Shown: in pieces, positions 25,996-34,850 of the stretch | Layout of the letters: every line of letters begins with the position of its first letter | Position numbering within the stretch: the first letter of the stretch is position 1 | Assembly: GCA_021786385.1 (NCBI GenBank) | Contig: JAJYNJ010000062.1 | Span: 1 to 61,897, forward strand | Length of the DNA stretch: 61,897 nucleotides | Direction: 5' to 3' | Source of the DNA: Chloroflexota bacterium | GTDB taxonomy: Bacteria > Chloroflexota > Limnocylindria > Limnocylindrales > CSP1-4 | Position numbers and translations under genes: made by a program | The notes under the pieces: model-generated | Seen by the model: the letters and a program-made list of their open reading frames with translations, nothing else | The model's database searches: none | What the model was told of the DNA's origin: nothing

Positions 25996-27374
25996 CCCAG
26001 TTCGTCCGCCCCTGGCGGGGTGAGCCCGAGACGGTCGGGACCGTCGCCGTCGTCGGGATGGGAAAGATCGGGCTCCCGCTCGCCGCCCAGTACGCTGGCC
26101 ACGGGTGGCACGTCATCGGCGTCGACATCCAGCCGTGGGTCGTCGAGCGGCTCAACCAGGGGCGGGTCCACTTCGCCGAGGAGCCCACGCTCGCCGAACG
26201 GATCGCCGAGGCGCACGCCGCCGGCCGCTTCCGCGCTACCACGTCGCATGCCGAGGCGACCGGCGAGGCCGACGTCGTCGTGATCATCGTGCCCGTGATG
26301 CTGTCGGACGCCAGGGAGCCGGATTATCGCTTCATCGATCCGGCCAGCGAGGCGGTTGCCGCGGGGCTCCATCCGGGCGTCCTCGTGCTCTACGAGACCA
26401 CGCTGCCGGTCGGCGACACGCGCGATCGCTTCGGGCCGTTACTGGAGCGCGCGAGCGGGCTGACGGTGGGCGACCCGGACGCCGGCTTCCTGCTCGCGTT
26501 CAGCCCGGAACGCGTCTACAGCGGGCGCGTCTTCCACGACCTCGAGACGTACCCGAAGCTGGTCGGCGGCGTGGATGCCGTCAGCGGTGCGCGTGCCGCC
26601 GCCTTCTACCGGAGCGTCCTGCCCGCGGAGGTCTGGCAGCTCTCGACGGCCGAGGCCGCGGAGTTCGCGAAACTCGCCGAGACCACCTACCGCGACGTCA
26701 ACATCGCGCTCGCCAACCAGTTCGCGGCGTATGCGGAGCGGATGGGCGTGGATATCCACGAAGTCATCCGGGGCTCGAACAGCCAGCCCTTCAGCCACAT
26801 CCACCAGCCGGGGATCGGCGTGGGCGGTCACTGCATCCCGGTCTACCCGCACTTCCTGATCAGTCGTGCGCCCGAGCTGACGCTCCCGGCGCTGGCGCGG
26901 CAGGTCAACGACGGGCAGGTCGGCCTCGCCGTCCAGGCGGTGGAGCGCGAGCTCGGTCCGCTGGAGGGCGTGCCGGTATTGGTGCTCGGGCTCACCTACC
27001 GCGAGGACGTCCGGGAGCTCGCCTACACGCGGGCGATCCCGCTGATCGAGCGGCTCGCGTTCCACGGCGCCGAGGTGTGGGCCTACGACCCGCTGCTGGC
27101 CGACGAGGAAGTCGTGCGCACCGGCGCACATCCGTGGCACTGGGGCGAGCGCGGACCGTTCCGCGCGATCGTCGTGCAGACGGGGTCGCAGCAGTTTCGG
27201 GCCCTCGACCCGGCCTGGTTCCCGGATCTCGCGCTCCTGTACGACGGACGCAACACGCTGCGCAACCTCGCCTTGCCGGAGGGCGTGACCTATGTCGGGG
27301 TCGGTGTCCCTGACCCGCGAGCCGTGCGCCGCGTGCGGCGCACGGCGGGGGCGGGGAGCGCCGGCAGGCGCTGA
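25992..27374 (+). CDS. wbpA: UDP-N-acetylglucosamine 6-dehydrogenase, WbpA-like
   Basis: The 460-residue protein is a nucleotide-sugar dehydrogenase: cofactor motif VAVVGMGKIGLPLAAQ near residue 16, FSPERVYSG, central FAKLAETTYRDVNIALANQF and the catalytic cysteine in GVGGHCIPVYP near 280. The GGHCIPV form marks the WbpA/WecC branch (N-acetylhexosamine substrates) and is unlike the GGSC of the enzyme at 13115. WbpA makes UDP-GlcNAcA in the first step. It overlaps WbpB as ATGA. WecC (UDP-ManNAc to UDP-ManNAcA) is the alternative, but the WbpB-D-E genes around it favour WbpA. Confidence 0.87.
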   Translation: MTQFVRPWRGEPETVGTVAVVGMGKIGLPLAAQYAGHGWHVIGVDIQPWVVERLNQGRVHFAEEPTLAERIAEAHAAGRFRATTSHAEATGEADVVVIIVPVMLSDAREPDYRFIDPASEAVAAGLHPGVLVLYETTLPVGDTRDRFGPLLERASGLTVGDPDAGFLLAFSPERVYSGRVFHDLETYPKLVGGVDAVSGARAAAFYRSVLPAEVWQLSTAEAAEFAKLAETTYRDVNIALANQFAAYAERMGVDIHEVIRGSNSQPFSHIHQPGIGVGGHCIPVYPHFLISRAPELTLPALARQVNDGQVGLAVQAVERELGPLEGVPVLVLGLTYREDVRELAYTRAIPLIERLAFHGAEVWAYDPLLADEEVVRTGAHPWHWGERGPFRAIVVQTGSQQFRALDPAWFPDLALLYDGRNTLRNLALPEGVTYVGVGVPDPRAVRRVRRTAGAGSAGRR

Positions 27375-27458
27375 GGCCGGGATGCCTGCCCGCGCCAGGA
27401 TCCTCGTGCGCGCCTCGGCCGCGCCGCCGGTGCAGGCCGTTACCCAGCGGTGGGTGGC

Positions 27459-28619
27459 ATGAAGCTCGCCTGCGTCGTGGGGACGCGGCCTCAGATCATC
27501 AAGGCCGCCGCGGTCTGGCCTGCGCTGCACCGCGATCACCGCGTCAGCCTGATCGACACCGGCCAGCACTACGACGACGAGATGGCGGGCCACTTCTTCG
27601 GGGAACTGCACCTGCCGCCGCCGGCGCACCAGCTCGGCGTGGGCAGCGGCAGCCATGCGCGCCAGGTGGCGGCCATGATCGACCGGCTCGAGCCGATCAT
27701 CCTCGACGACGAACCGGACGCCGTGCTGGTCTTCGGCGACACGAACTCCACGCTCGCCGGCGCCCTCGTGGCGGCCAAGCTCGACCTGCCGCTCGCGCAC
27801 GTCGAGGCCGGGCTGCGCTCGTTCGACCGCCGTATGCCCGAAGAGGTCAACCGGGTCGTCGTGGACCATCTCGCCGAGCTCCTCTTCGCCCCGCACGAAC
27901 ATGCGGCGGCGAACCTGCGGGCCGAGGGGATCGGGAATGGGCTGAGCGGCTCGGGCGTGGGCGGACCCGCCGGCAACGTCGTCCGCGTGGCGGTGGTGGG
28001 CGATCTGATGCAGGACCTCTGCGCGGCGATGCTGGAGGCGGTGCGCGATCCCTCGACGATCGCCGACGCGGCGCCCGAGCCGGTCGCTGCGCTCGCGCTG
28101 GCACCCGGCCGTTATCTCTTCGCGACCGTCCACCGCAGCGAGAACCGCACGGCCGCGGCGCTGCGCGAGTGGCTCCTGCTGCTGGGCGGGCTCGAGCGGC
28201 CGGTGGTGCTGGCGTTGCATCCTGGGACGCGCCGCGTGCTCGACGAGTACGAGTGCGTGGTCCCCGCGAACGTGCACGTGGTGCCCCCGCAAGGCTACCG
28301 GACTACGCTCGCGCTGCAGCTGCACGCGGCGGCGGTGGTGACCGATTCGGGCGGGATCCAGCGCGAGGCGGCCTGGTTGGGCACGCCGGCGCTCGTGCTG
28401 CGTGAGAGCACGGAATGGCCCGAGACGCTCGAGGGACGCGGCGGACGCGGCGCGCTGGTCGGTCGGGACCTTCCCCGGGCTCTGGCCGCGCTCGCTCGTC
28501 TCGCCCCGGCAGCCTCTGCGCCGGACGATGCCGCCCGCCGCGCACGCGTTGCCCGCGTCGAGCCGTCCGGCGCGGCGGAGGCGATCTCGGCCCTGCTGGG
28601 GGAGTGGCTCGCGGCCTGA
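27459..28619 (+). CDS. wbpI: UDP-GlcNAc 2-epimerase family, WbpI-like
   Basis: The 386-residue protein is a non-hydrolysing UDP-sugar 2-epimerase: VVGTRPQIIKAAAVWPAL at the start, HVEAGLRSFDRRMPEEVNR near residue 115, and TDSGGIQREAAWLGTPAL near 290. WbpI converts UDP-GlcNAc3NAcA to UDP-ManNAc3NAcA, the final step of the set. ATG 27459 (MKLACVVGTRP) was preferred over GTG 27450. It lies 84 nt after the WbpA-like stop, the largest gap in the operon. WecB is the alternative. Together the five genes give a full pathway. Confidence 0.87.
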   Translation: MKLACVVGTRPQIIKAAAVWPALHRDHRVSLIDTGQHYDDEMAGHFFGELHLPPPAHQLGVGSGSHARQVAAMIDRLEPIILDDEPDAVLVFGDTNSTLAGALVAAKLDLPLAHVEAGLRSFDRRMPEEVNRVVVDHLAELLFAPHEHAAANLRAEGIGNGLSGSGVGGPAGNVVRVAVVGDLMQDLCAAMLEAVRDPSTIADAAPEPVAALALAPGRYLFATVHRSENRTAAALREWLLLLGGLERPVVLALHPGTRRVLDEYECVVPANVHVVPPQGYRTTLALQLHAAAVVTDSGGIQREAAWLGTPALVLRESTEWPETLEGRGGRGALVGRDLPRALAALARLAPAASAPDDAARRARVARVEPSGAAEAISALLGEWLAA

Positions 28620-28884
28620 ACGCTGGCCCGCGCCGGGGGCCGAGGCCGAACGTTGGCCGGCGGGCCGGACGGGTTCGTGCGGCACCAACGCTGGCGCGTG
28701 TGCCGAGCGGCCCCCGCAGATTGCGCCGTTGGTCCTTGGTGGACGGGGATTCCAGACCTCATCGCGCCGCGCTGCTTCTCATACCGTGGCGCTATGGATT
28801 TGGAGCTCACCCGCTAGACCAAGCACCGTGTGCGCGACCAACCCGGCCGGCCCCGGCATCGGCATCCGCCGAGGGAGGAACACC
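28620..28884. other. Intergenic region before the DoxX gene
   Basis: These 265 nt show an imperfect GC-rich repeat (CGCTGGCCCGCGCCGGGG, then AACGTTGGCCGGCGGGCC, then AACGCTGGCGCG) and then drop in GC near 28770-28810, where a promoter for the DoxX gene may lie. No clear hexamer stands out. Confidence 0.4.
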
Positions 28885-29469
28885 ATGGCATCGACGCCAA
28901 CCACCTTCAACTCAACCGAGATCCCCGAACCAGCGCTCGCCCGTTTCCTCTTCTCGGATACACGGGCCGCGTGGCTCTGGCTCATCGTCCGCCTCTACCT
29001 CGGCTACGAGTGGATCAGCGCCGGGCTCGAGAAGATCGGCTCGCCGGTCTGGACCGGCTCCAAGGCTGGCGTGGCCCTTGCGGGCTTCGTGCACGGCGCC
29101 ATCAAGCAGACCGCCGGTGCGCATCCCAACGTGCAGGGCTGGTACGCCGACTTCCTGAAGAGCGTCGTGCTCCCGAACGCGAGCGGGTTCTCCTACCTCG
29201 TCTCGTTCGGCGAGACGCTGGTGGGGCTGGCGCTGATCTTCGGCGCGCTGACCGGCATCGCCGCGTTCTTCGGCATCTTCATGAACGCGAACTACCTGCT
29301 GGCGGGCGCCGTCAGCACGAACCCGATCCTGGCGTTCCTCGCGATCTTCATCGTGCTGGCCTGGCGGAACGCCGGCTGGATCGGTCTCGATCGCTGGCTG
29401 CTGCCGATCCTCGGGACGCCATGGCAGCCGGGCAAGCTGTTCGCGGGCCGCAGCGAGGCGGCCAGCTGA
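28885..29469 (+). CDS. DoxX-like membrane protein
   Basis: The 194-residue protein has four membrane segments, the first preceded by a cytoplasmic stretch. The landmarks RLYLGYEWISAGLEKI near residue 35, SYLVSFGETLVGLALIFG near 105 and NANYLLAGAVSTNP near 135 fit the DoxX/DoxD group, linked to thiosulfate:quinone oxidoreductase or to redox control in different bacteria. The ATG has GAGGGAGGAA upstream, the strongest ribosome site nearby. It is monocistronic, with a strong hairpin at 29520-29555. The function in this lineage is unknown. Confidence 0.85.
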   Translation: MASTPTTFNSTEIPEPALARFLFSDTRAAWLWLIVRLYLGYEWISAGLEKIGSPVWTGSKAGVALAGFVHGAIKQTAGAHPNVQGWYADFLKSVVLPNASGFSYLVSFGETLVGLALIFGALTGIAAFFGIFMNANYLLAGAVSTNPILAFLAIFIVLAWRNAGWIGLDRWLLPILGTPWQPGKLFAGRSEAAS

Positions 29470-29519
29470 CCTGATCCGTCCCGGGACCCATCCGGGGCGT
29501 AGGACACCGCACCACGCGG

Positions 29520-29555
29520 AACGCACGACCGGGCGAACGCGCCCGGTCGTGCGTT
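29520..29555 (+). terminator. Strong hairpin terminator after the DoxX gene
   Basis: A perfect 16-bp stem, ACGCACGACCGGGCG with its complement, closes a 4-nt loop (29536-29539). A short T-containing stretch follows. It lies 50 nt after the DoxX stop and just before the next promoter. Confidence 0.75.
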
Positions 29556-29561
29556 GCTGTC

Positions 29562-29567
29562 TACACT
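29562..29567 (+). promoter_or_regulatory. -10 element (TACACT) of the GT4 array
   Basis: TACACT ends 10 nt before the ATG at 29578. It lies directly after the terminator hairpin and starts the three-gene GT4 operon. Confidence 0.45.
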
Positions 29568-29577
29568 CTGTGACTGC

Positions 29578-30990
29578 ATGTCCTCGTCCCTCCCGCCACG
29601 CGACCCGTCGGCAACCGGGCGGTCGCTCCGCGTCGCGATCGTCGCCGCGAACGCGTTCGAGCACGACTCCCGGCTGCTCCGCACCGCGCGGGCGCTGGCC
29701 GGCGATGGGCACCGCGTGACCGTGACCGCATTCACCGGTCCCGGGCTCCCCGCACACGAGGCGCTCGGGGAAGGCCTGGACGTGCGGCGCCTGGACGTCG
29801 ATCGGCGCATCAGTAGTGCCTTCCGGCCGCTGTCGCCACGGATGCGCCGGGGCCTCGCCCGACTCCTCGGGTTTGCGCCAGGCGCCATGTCCCTGCCGCC
29901 GTCGCTGCCGCGCGGCCCCGACCGCCTGCGCGCCCCATTGCGCCGCCTGGCTGAGATCCTCGCGCACCAACGGCGTGTCGGGCCGTGGCGCGACGCCGTC
30001 CTCGCGGCCGTCCCCGACGCCGACGTCTACCACTGCAAGGCGCTCGTCGCGCTCCCCGTGGTGGCGGAGGCGGCCCGGCGCACGGGCGCGCGCTTCGCGT
30101 ACGACCTGGCCGATCTCCACACGGAAGCCGCCCGCCTGGCACGCATGCCCGCCGTCGTGCGTGAGCTGGTGCGCCGCCGGGAAGCATCGTGGGTGCGGCG
30201 AGCCTCGCTGCTGACCGCGGTCAGCGCTGGGGTAGCCGACGAGGCCGCCCGCCGCTTCCGGGTGGCGCGGCCGGTCGTGGTGCTCAACTGCCCTCCGGCC
30301 TGGCGGCCCGACGAACCAGAGCTGCCCGCCTCAGACCTCCTCCGGCGAGCCACCGGCATTGCCGCGGACCGGCCGATCCTGCTCTACCAGGGCGGTTTCA
30401 GCGTGGACCGCGGGATCGAGGAGCTGATCGCGGCGCTCGACGAGGAGCCGCTGCGGGCGCTCGGCGTGGCGGTCGTGCTGTTGGGCTACGGCCGGCTGCG
30501 CGAGCACCTCGCCGCGGCCGCCGCCCACCGCCCAGGCCGCCTCTTCGTCCTCGACGCGGTGCCGCCCGGCGAGCTGCTCGCCTGGACGGCGTCGGCGGAC
30601 CTGGGGTACGTCGGACAGCCGCCGCGCACGCTCAACCAGCGCCTGAACCTCGCCAACAAGCTCTTCGAGAGCATCATGGCGGGTGTGCCGGTGCTGGTCG
30701 CCGAGGACACGGAACACTGCCGGCTGGTGCAAGCGGACGGGTTGGGGGTGTGCAGCGCGATCGAGCCGGCCGCGATCGCGCGGGTCGCCGCAGGGGTGCT
30801 GGACCGTCCGACGGAGGAGCGGGTCGCGCTGCGCCGGCACTGTCGGTCGGTCGCGTTGGAACGCTACACGTGGGAGCGGCAGCAAGCGGGGCTGGTCGCG
30901 GCGTACCGGGCGCTCGCGGACGACGTCGCGCGGCGTGCCGTCCCTCGGCCGTGGCCGGGTCTCACGCCGCAAACGGAGTCGGTGCCGTGA
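29578..30990 (+). CDS. GT4-like glycosyltransferase (array gene 1)
   Basis: The 470-residue protein has a GT-B fold: VAIVAANAFEHDSRLLRTARAL at the start, then LYQGGFSVDRGIEELI near 265 and NLANKLFESIMAGVPVLV near 360. A conserved NCPPAW stretch lies between the halves. The order is that of GT4, which transfers sugars from nucleotide donors on the cytoplasmic side. It is the first of three tandem paralogues with GTGA overlaps (29578, 30987, 32417); a related one lies at 41006. Donor and acceptor are unknown. ATG 29578 lies 10 nt after the -10 element. Confidence 0.8.
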   Translation: MSSSLPPRDPSATGRSLRVAIVAANAFEHDSRLLRTARALAGDGHRVTVTAFTGPGLPAHEALGEGLDVRRLDVDRRISSAFRPLSPRMRRGLARLLGFAPGAMSLPPSLPRGPDRLRAPLRRLAEILAHQRRVGPWRDAVLAAVPDADVYHCKALVALPVVAEAARRTGARFAYDLADLHTEAARLARMPAVVRELVRRREASWVRRASLLTAVSAGVADEAARRFRVARPVVVLNCPPAWRPDEPELPASDLLRRATGIAADRPILLYQGGFSVDRGIEELIAALDEEPLRALGVAVVLLGYGRLREHLAAAAAHRPGRLFVLDAVPPGELLAWTASADLGYVGQPPRTLNQRLNLANKLFESIMAGVPVLVAEDTEHCRLVQADGLGVCSAIEPAAIARVAAGVLDRPTEERVALRRHCRSVALERYTWERQQAGLVAAYRALADDVARRAVPRPWPGLTPQTESVP

Positions 30991-32420
30991 GCCGCATCGT
31001 GATGTTCGTCTTCAACGACTGCACCACCGACGCGCGTGTCCTGCGCGAGGCCGCGAGTCTGGTGGAGGCTGGCCACGAGGTCACGGTCATGGCGCGACCG
31101 CGGGACGTCGCGTCGACGGCGGTCGAGCGGGAACGGCGCGACGGGTTCGAGATCGTACGGATCCCCCTGCCGCAGGGTTGGAAGCGCTGGTACGTGCTCG
31201 GACGGTACCCCTGGCGGGCCCGCGGGTGGATCCGCTTCCGCTTCGTCTACGACGCGAAGCGCGGTCCGAAGGGCTGGGCCGAGGCGGTGGCAATCACCCC
31301 GATTGCGCTCGCCTGGATCGGTTGGATGCTCCTCCGGGCGCCCCTCTACCTCGCGTTCAAGGCGCTCCGCCGGGGCCGCGTGCAGCCGGGGGGTGACACG
31401 CTCGACTGGCTGACACGCTGGCAATACTCGATCGTCGGCTGGGCGCGCGCCGCCGCTCTCGCGGCCCCCGAAGCCGATGCCTACCATGGCCACGATCTCT
31501 CGGGGCTCCCCGGTGCGGTTGCCGCCGCGACGCGGCACGGCCGGACGGGGCCGGGCAGCCGTCCCGCGCTCGTCTACGACAGCCACGAGATCTACGTGGA
31601 GTCCGGCCGGATCGCGAAGCTGCCGGGCTGGGTGCGGGGGCTGCTGGCTCGCCAGGAGCAGCGCTGGGTCGATCAGGTCGACGCGCTGGTCACGGTCAAC
31701 CAGTCGCTGGCCGAGGACCTAGGACGCCGCTACCACCCACGGCGTGTCGTCGTCGTCCGCAACTGCCCCGCCCGCTGGGAGTCACCTGAGCCACGCCCGG
31801 ACCTCCTGCGGCGCGCGGCCGGGATCCCCGATGGTGCGCCCATTGCGCTCTACCACGGCGGCTTCTCCGCCCACCGGGGCATCGAGGAGCTGGCCGAGGC
31901 GCTGCTCGAACCGGGCATGGAACGGGTGCACGCTGTCTTCCTCGGGTACGGCAGCGAGCGGCAGAGCCTGGACCGGCGCGCGGCCGACCCGCGCTACACC
32001 GGGCGATTGCACGTGCTCGACGCCGTCGCTCCGCACGAGCTGCCGCCCTGGGTGGCCTCCGCGGACGTGGGCGTGATGCCGATCCAGCACTCGACGCTCA
32101 ACCACTATCTCTCGACGCCGAACAAGCTCTTCGAGTGCCTGGCGGCGGGCGTGCCGGTGGTGGCCAGCGACTTCCCCGAGATGCACAGGATCGTGCTCGA
32201 CGACCCCGATGGACCGCTGGGTGCGGTCTGCGACCCGGCTGACCCGGCGAGTGTGGCTCGCGCGATCCGGGCGGTGCTCGACTTGCCGCCGGGCGCCATG
32301 GCCGACCTGCGACGGCGCTGTCTGCACGCGGCGCACGAACGCTACAACTGGGAGACGGAGGTCTCACGGCTGGTGGGGCTCTACCGCGATCTGCTCGGCA
32401 CAGGGGTGCCACGGGCGTGA
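30987..32420 (+). CDS. GT4-like glycosyltransferase (array gene 2)
   Basis: The 477-residue protein opens MFVFNDCTTDARVLREAASL. It has VYDSHEIYVESGRIAKLP near 195, NCPARW, then LYHGGFSAHRGIEELAEAL and STPNKLFECLAAGVPVVASD. The middle (about residues 75-145) holds an added hydrophobic, Arg-rich stretch (IALAWIGWMLL) that could bind the membrane. Its start and stop overlap the neighbouring paralogues as GTGA, so all three are likely co-translated. The substrate is unknown. Confidence 0.8.
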   Translation: MSRIVMFVFNDCTTDARVLREAASLVEAGHEVTVMARPRDVASTAVERERRDGFEIVRIPLPQGWKRWYVLGRYPWRARGWIRFRFVYDAKRGPKGWAEAVAITPIALAWIGWMLLRAPLYLAFKALRRGRVQPGGDTLDWLTRWQYSIVGWARAAALAAPEADAYHGHDLSGLPGAVAAATRHGRTGPGSRPALVYDSHEIYVESGRIAKLPGWVRGLLARQEQRWVDQVDALVTVNQSLAEDLGRRYHPRRVVVVRNCPARWESPEPRPDLLRRAAGIPDGAPIALYHGGFSAHRGIEELAEALLEPGMERVHAVFLGYGSERQSLDRRAADPRYTGRLHVLDAVAPHELPPWVASADVGVMPIQHSTLNHYLSTPNKLFECLAAGVPVVASDFPEMHRIVLDDPDGPLGAVCDPADPASVARAIRAVLDLPPGAMADLRRRCLHAAHERYNWETEVSRLVGLYRDLLGTGVPRA

Positions 32421-33733
32421 ACGCCGGCCGAGACGGCGAGCACCGGCCACGGGTGGTGCTGCTCTTCGGCAACAGCGCCGAGCACGACTCCCGGGCCGTC
32501 CGGATGACCCGCACCCTGCTCGGCGCGGGCTGCGCAGTGACGTGGATCGGGCGCGCGGCCCCCGGTCTGGCCGAGCGCGAGGAGCGCCCCGGCTATCAGC
32601 TGCTCCGCGTCCCCGTTCCGACCGGCCCGCGTTGGCTTCCCGCTCCGCGGCTTCCGGATGAGGGCGAACCCGGGCCCCGACACGGCGCGCTCGCGCGCTT
32701 CCTCCGCGAGGGACCGGGGCGGCTCCTCCAAGCCCTGCGCTACCAGTGGGTGGCGCGCCGCTGGGCCGCGGCGGTCGAACAGGTGGCGCCTCCCGCCGAT
32801 CTCTGGCAGGCCGATGGCCTGGTGATGCTGCCGGTGGCGCTGCGGTTGCGCGCGCGCCACGGCGGGCGGGTCCTCTATGACTCGCTGGAGATCCACGTCG
32901 AGAGCGGCCGCTTCGCGCGCCTGCCCAGACCGTGGAAGTGGTTGCTGGCCCGTCAGGAGCGCCGCTGGGCGCGTACGGTCGACGCGGTCGTGACGGTGAG
33001 CCGGCCGTACGCGGACGTGCTCGAGCGGCGCCTGGGCGTGCGGCCCGCGATCGTCATGAACTGCCCGCCCGCGCCACCAGATCCCGCGCCCGGCGAGCCC
33101 GGCGGTCCGCCCCGTCCTCGCCGCTTCCATGACGTGCTGGGGCTGCCGCCCGAGGCCCCCGTCGTGCTGTATCACGGGTATCTCTTTCCGCACCGGGGGA
33201 TCGAGCGCCTCTTCGAGGCGATCGCGTCCGTGCCGGGCGCGCATCTCGTCGTGATGGGCTTCGGGCCGCGCTTCGGCGCGTATCAGGGGCGGGTCGCCGC
33301 GCTCCCGTATGCCGGGCGCGTCCACGTCGTGCCGGGCGTGCCACCGGAGGAGCTGCTCGACTGGGTCGCCTCCGCCGACGTCGCGGCGATGCCGATCGAG
33401 GGAAACACCCTGAACCACCGCCTCACCACGCCGAACAAGCTCTTCGAAGCGTTGGCGGCGGGTGTTCCGGTCGTGGCGAGCGACCTGCCGGGGATGGCGG
33501 CGATCCTGCGCGAGACGGGCGCGGGCCTCACCTGCGACGCGAACGACCCGGCCGACATCGCCCGCGCGATCCGCTCCATCCTCGAGGCCACCGAGGGGGA
33601 GCGCGCCGCCTACCGCGATCGCGCCCTCGCCGCCGCCCGCACCACGTACAACTGGGAGCGCCAGGCGGAGGCGTACTTGGGGGTGGTGCGCTCGCTCGGC
33701 GTGGCGCGCTCGCTCGGTGTGACGGGCCGTTGA
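32417..33733 (+). CDS. GT4-like glycosyltransferase (array gene 3)
   Basis: The 438-residue protein is a third paralogue: VVLLFGNSAEHDSRAVRMTRTLL at the start, VLYDSLEIHVESGRFARLP near 155, VMNCPPAP, LYHGYLFPHRGIERLF, and TTPNKLFEALAAGVPVVASD near 338. Motif order matches the two upstream genes, suggesting gene amplification and divergence. GTG 32417 overlaps the previous stop. The C-terminus repeats SLGVARSLGV. It ends 40 nt from a convergent GNAT-like gene. Confidence 0.8.
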   Translation: MNAGRDGEHRPRVVLLFGNSAEHDSRAVRMTRTLLGAGCAVTWIGRAAPGLAEREERPGYQLLRVPVPTGPRWLPAPRLPDEGEPGPRHGALARFLREGPGRLLQALRYQWVARRWAAAVEQVAPPADLWQADGLVMLPVALRLRARHGGRVLYDSLEIHVESGRFARLPRPWKWLLARQERRWARTVDAVVTVSRPYADVLERRLGVRPAIVMNCPPAPPDPAPGEPGGPPRPRRFHDVLGLPPEAPVVLYHGYLFPHRGIERLFEAIASVPGAHLVVMGFGPRFGAYQGRVAALPYAGRVHVVPGVPPEELLDWVASADVAAMPIEGNTLNHRLTTPNKLFEALAAGVPVVASDLPGMAAILRETGAGLTCDANDPADIARAIRSILEATEGERAAYRDRALAAARTTYNWERQAEAYLGVVRSLGVARSLGVTGR

Positions 33734-33773
33734 CGCGCCGACGCCTGGGTTGTGGCTTCGCCGCGCGTTCCCC

Positions 33774-34673
33774 TCAGCTGCGGGCGATCAACCTGCCCAT
33801 GCGGTGCGCGATCCGCCGCAGGGTCGGCGCGCCCATGCTCGGCCTGCCCGACGCCGCTCCCTGCACCCCGGCGCGGAGCGTCTCCTCGATCGCCCGGGCA
33901 CGTGCCGCCTGGCGCTCCTCGTCCGTCCCGTCGCCCATCACCCAGGTCACGCGGTAGGGGTGGAAGCCCATCTGCTCCTTGAAGAAGCGCAGCCCGTCCG
34001 TGCCAGACGCGTGCAGGTTGTACATCGCGTAGCGCAGCCCCGCGGTCGCCATCAGGTCGCGCACCGCCTCGACGATCAGGAGCGACATGATCCCCGACTT
34101 CATCTGTTCGCCGTGTCCAAGGATGGTCGAGAAGAGGCACATCTCGCCGATCACGTAGACCCACGCGTAGGCGTAGAGGTGCCCCTCCCGAAGGACGCCG
34201 TACTGCCGGAGCGCGTGCCGAGGGCAGGGGAAGTCGGGAAGCGGGCCCTGCGGCGCCGGTCGCTGCTGGTACGCGTCGCCCATCGGGCGCCCCTGGCGCT
34301 CCGGCAGCGACGTGTTGATCGCGTAGATATCGTCGAGGTAGTCGTCGCGCTCGATCGGCGCGAAGACGAAGCCGTCGCGGCCGGCCCGGCGCACCTTCTG
34401 CCGCATCCAGTAGGACGCCGGCGAGCCCCAATACGCCTCGAAGGTGGGCGGCGTCACCAGGATCGAGCAGCCGTCCTCGTACGCGCCGATGCGCGGGTCG
34501 CGCCGGCTCGGTGCGGTGAACTTCGCGTAGAACCGATCCGGGTACTCGACGCAGTGGGGATCCGGCGTGTCGCCGCGGAGGAAACTGATCGTCAGGGGCG
34601 GGTACGCGGGCGGCGCCGTGGCGGGTGCGGGCGCAGTCGCCACGGCCACAGCGGTGGCCGGCGAGACGGTCAT
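33774..34673 (-). CDS. GNAT-like protein of unknown function
   Basis: I do not recognise a named family. The 299-residue protein has DDIYAINTSLPERQGRPM near residue 105, CPRHALRQYGVLREG near 145, and a C-terminal GNAT-like close (RYAMYNLHASGTDGLRFF, then KEQMGFHPYRV). This fits an acyltransferase fold, but the acetyl-CoA loop is not clear. The start is uncertain: ATG 34673 is used; GTG 34706 and TTG 34718 also fit. It is divergent from a NodB-like deacetylase and next to the GT4 array, so a glycan-modifying role is plausible. No signal peptide is seen. Confidence 0.6.
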   Translation of the reverse strand: MTVSPATAVAVATAPAPATAPPAYPPLTISFLRGDTPDPHCVEYPDRFYAKFTAPSRRDPRIGAYEDGCSILVTPPTFEAYWGSPASYWMRQKVRRAGRDGFVFAPIERDDYLDDIYAINTSLPERQGRPMGDAYQQRPAPQGPLPDFPCPRHALRQYGVLREGHLYAYAWVYVIGEMCLFSTILGHGEQMKSGIMSLLIVEAVRDLMATAGLRYAMYNLHASGTDGLRFFKEQMGFHPYRVTWVMGDGTDEERQAARARAIEETLRAGVQGAASGRPSMGAPTLRRIAHRMGRLIARS

Positions 34674-34850
34674 CGGCGCGCCCCCGGTGCGGTCGTCGCG
34701 GGTCACCGGGCGCTCCAAATCGGGCGCGTTCCCATGGCCGTCGGGCTCGCCTCCACCATGCGATCTCGTCCTCCAGGGCCCGGCCGGGACGTCGTCGGCC
34801 AGGTCATGCTAGCGTACGCCGGCTCCACGATCGCCCGCAGGAGGACGCCG

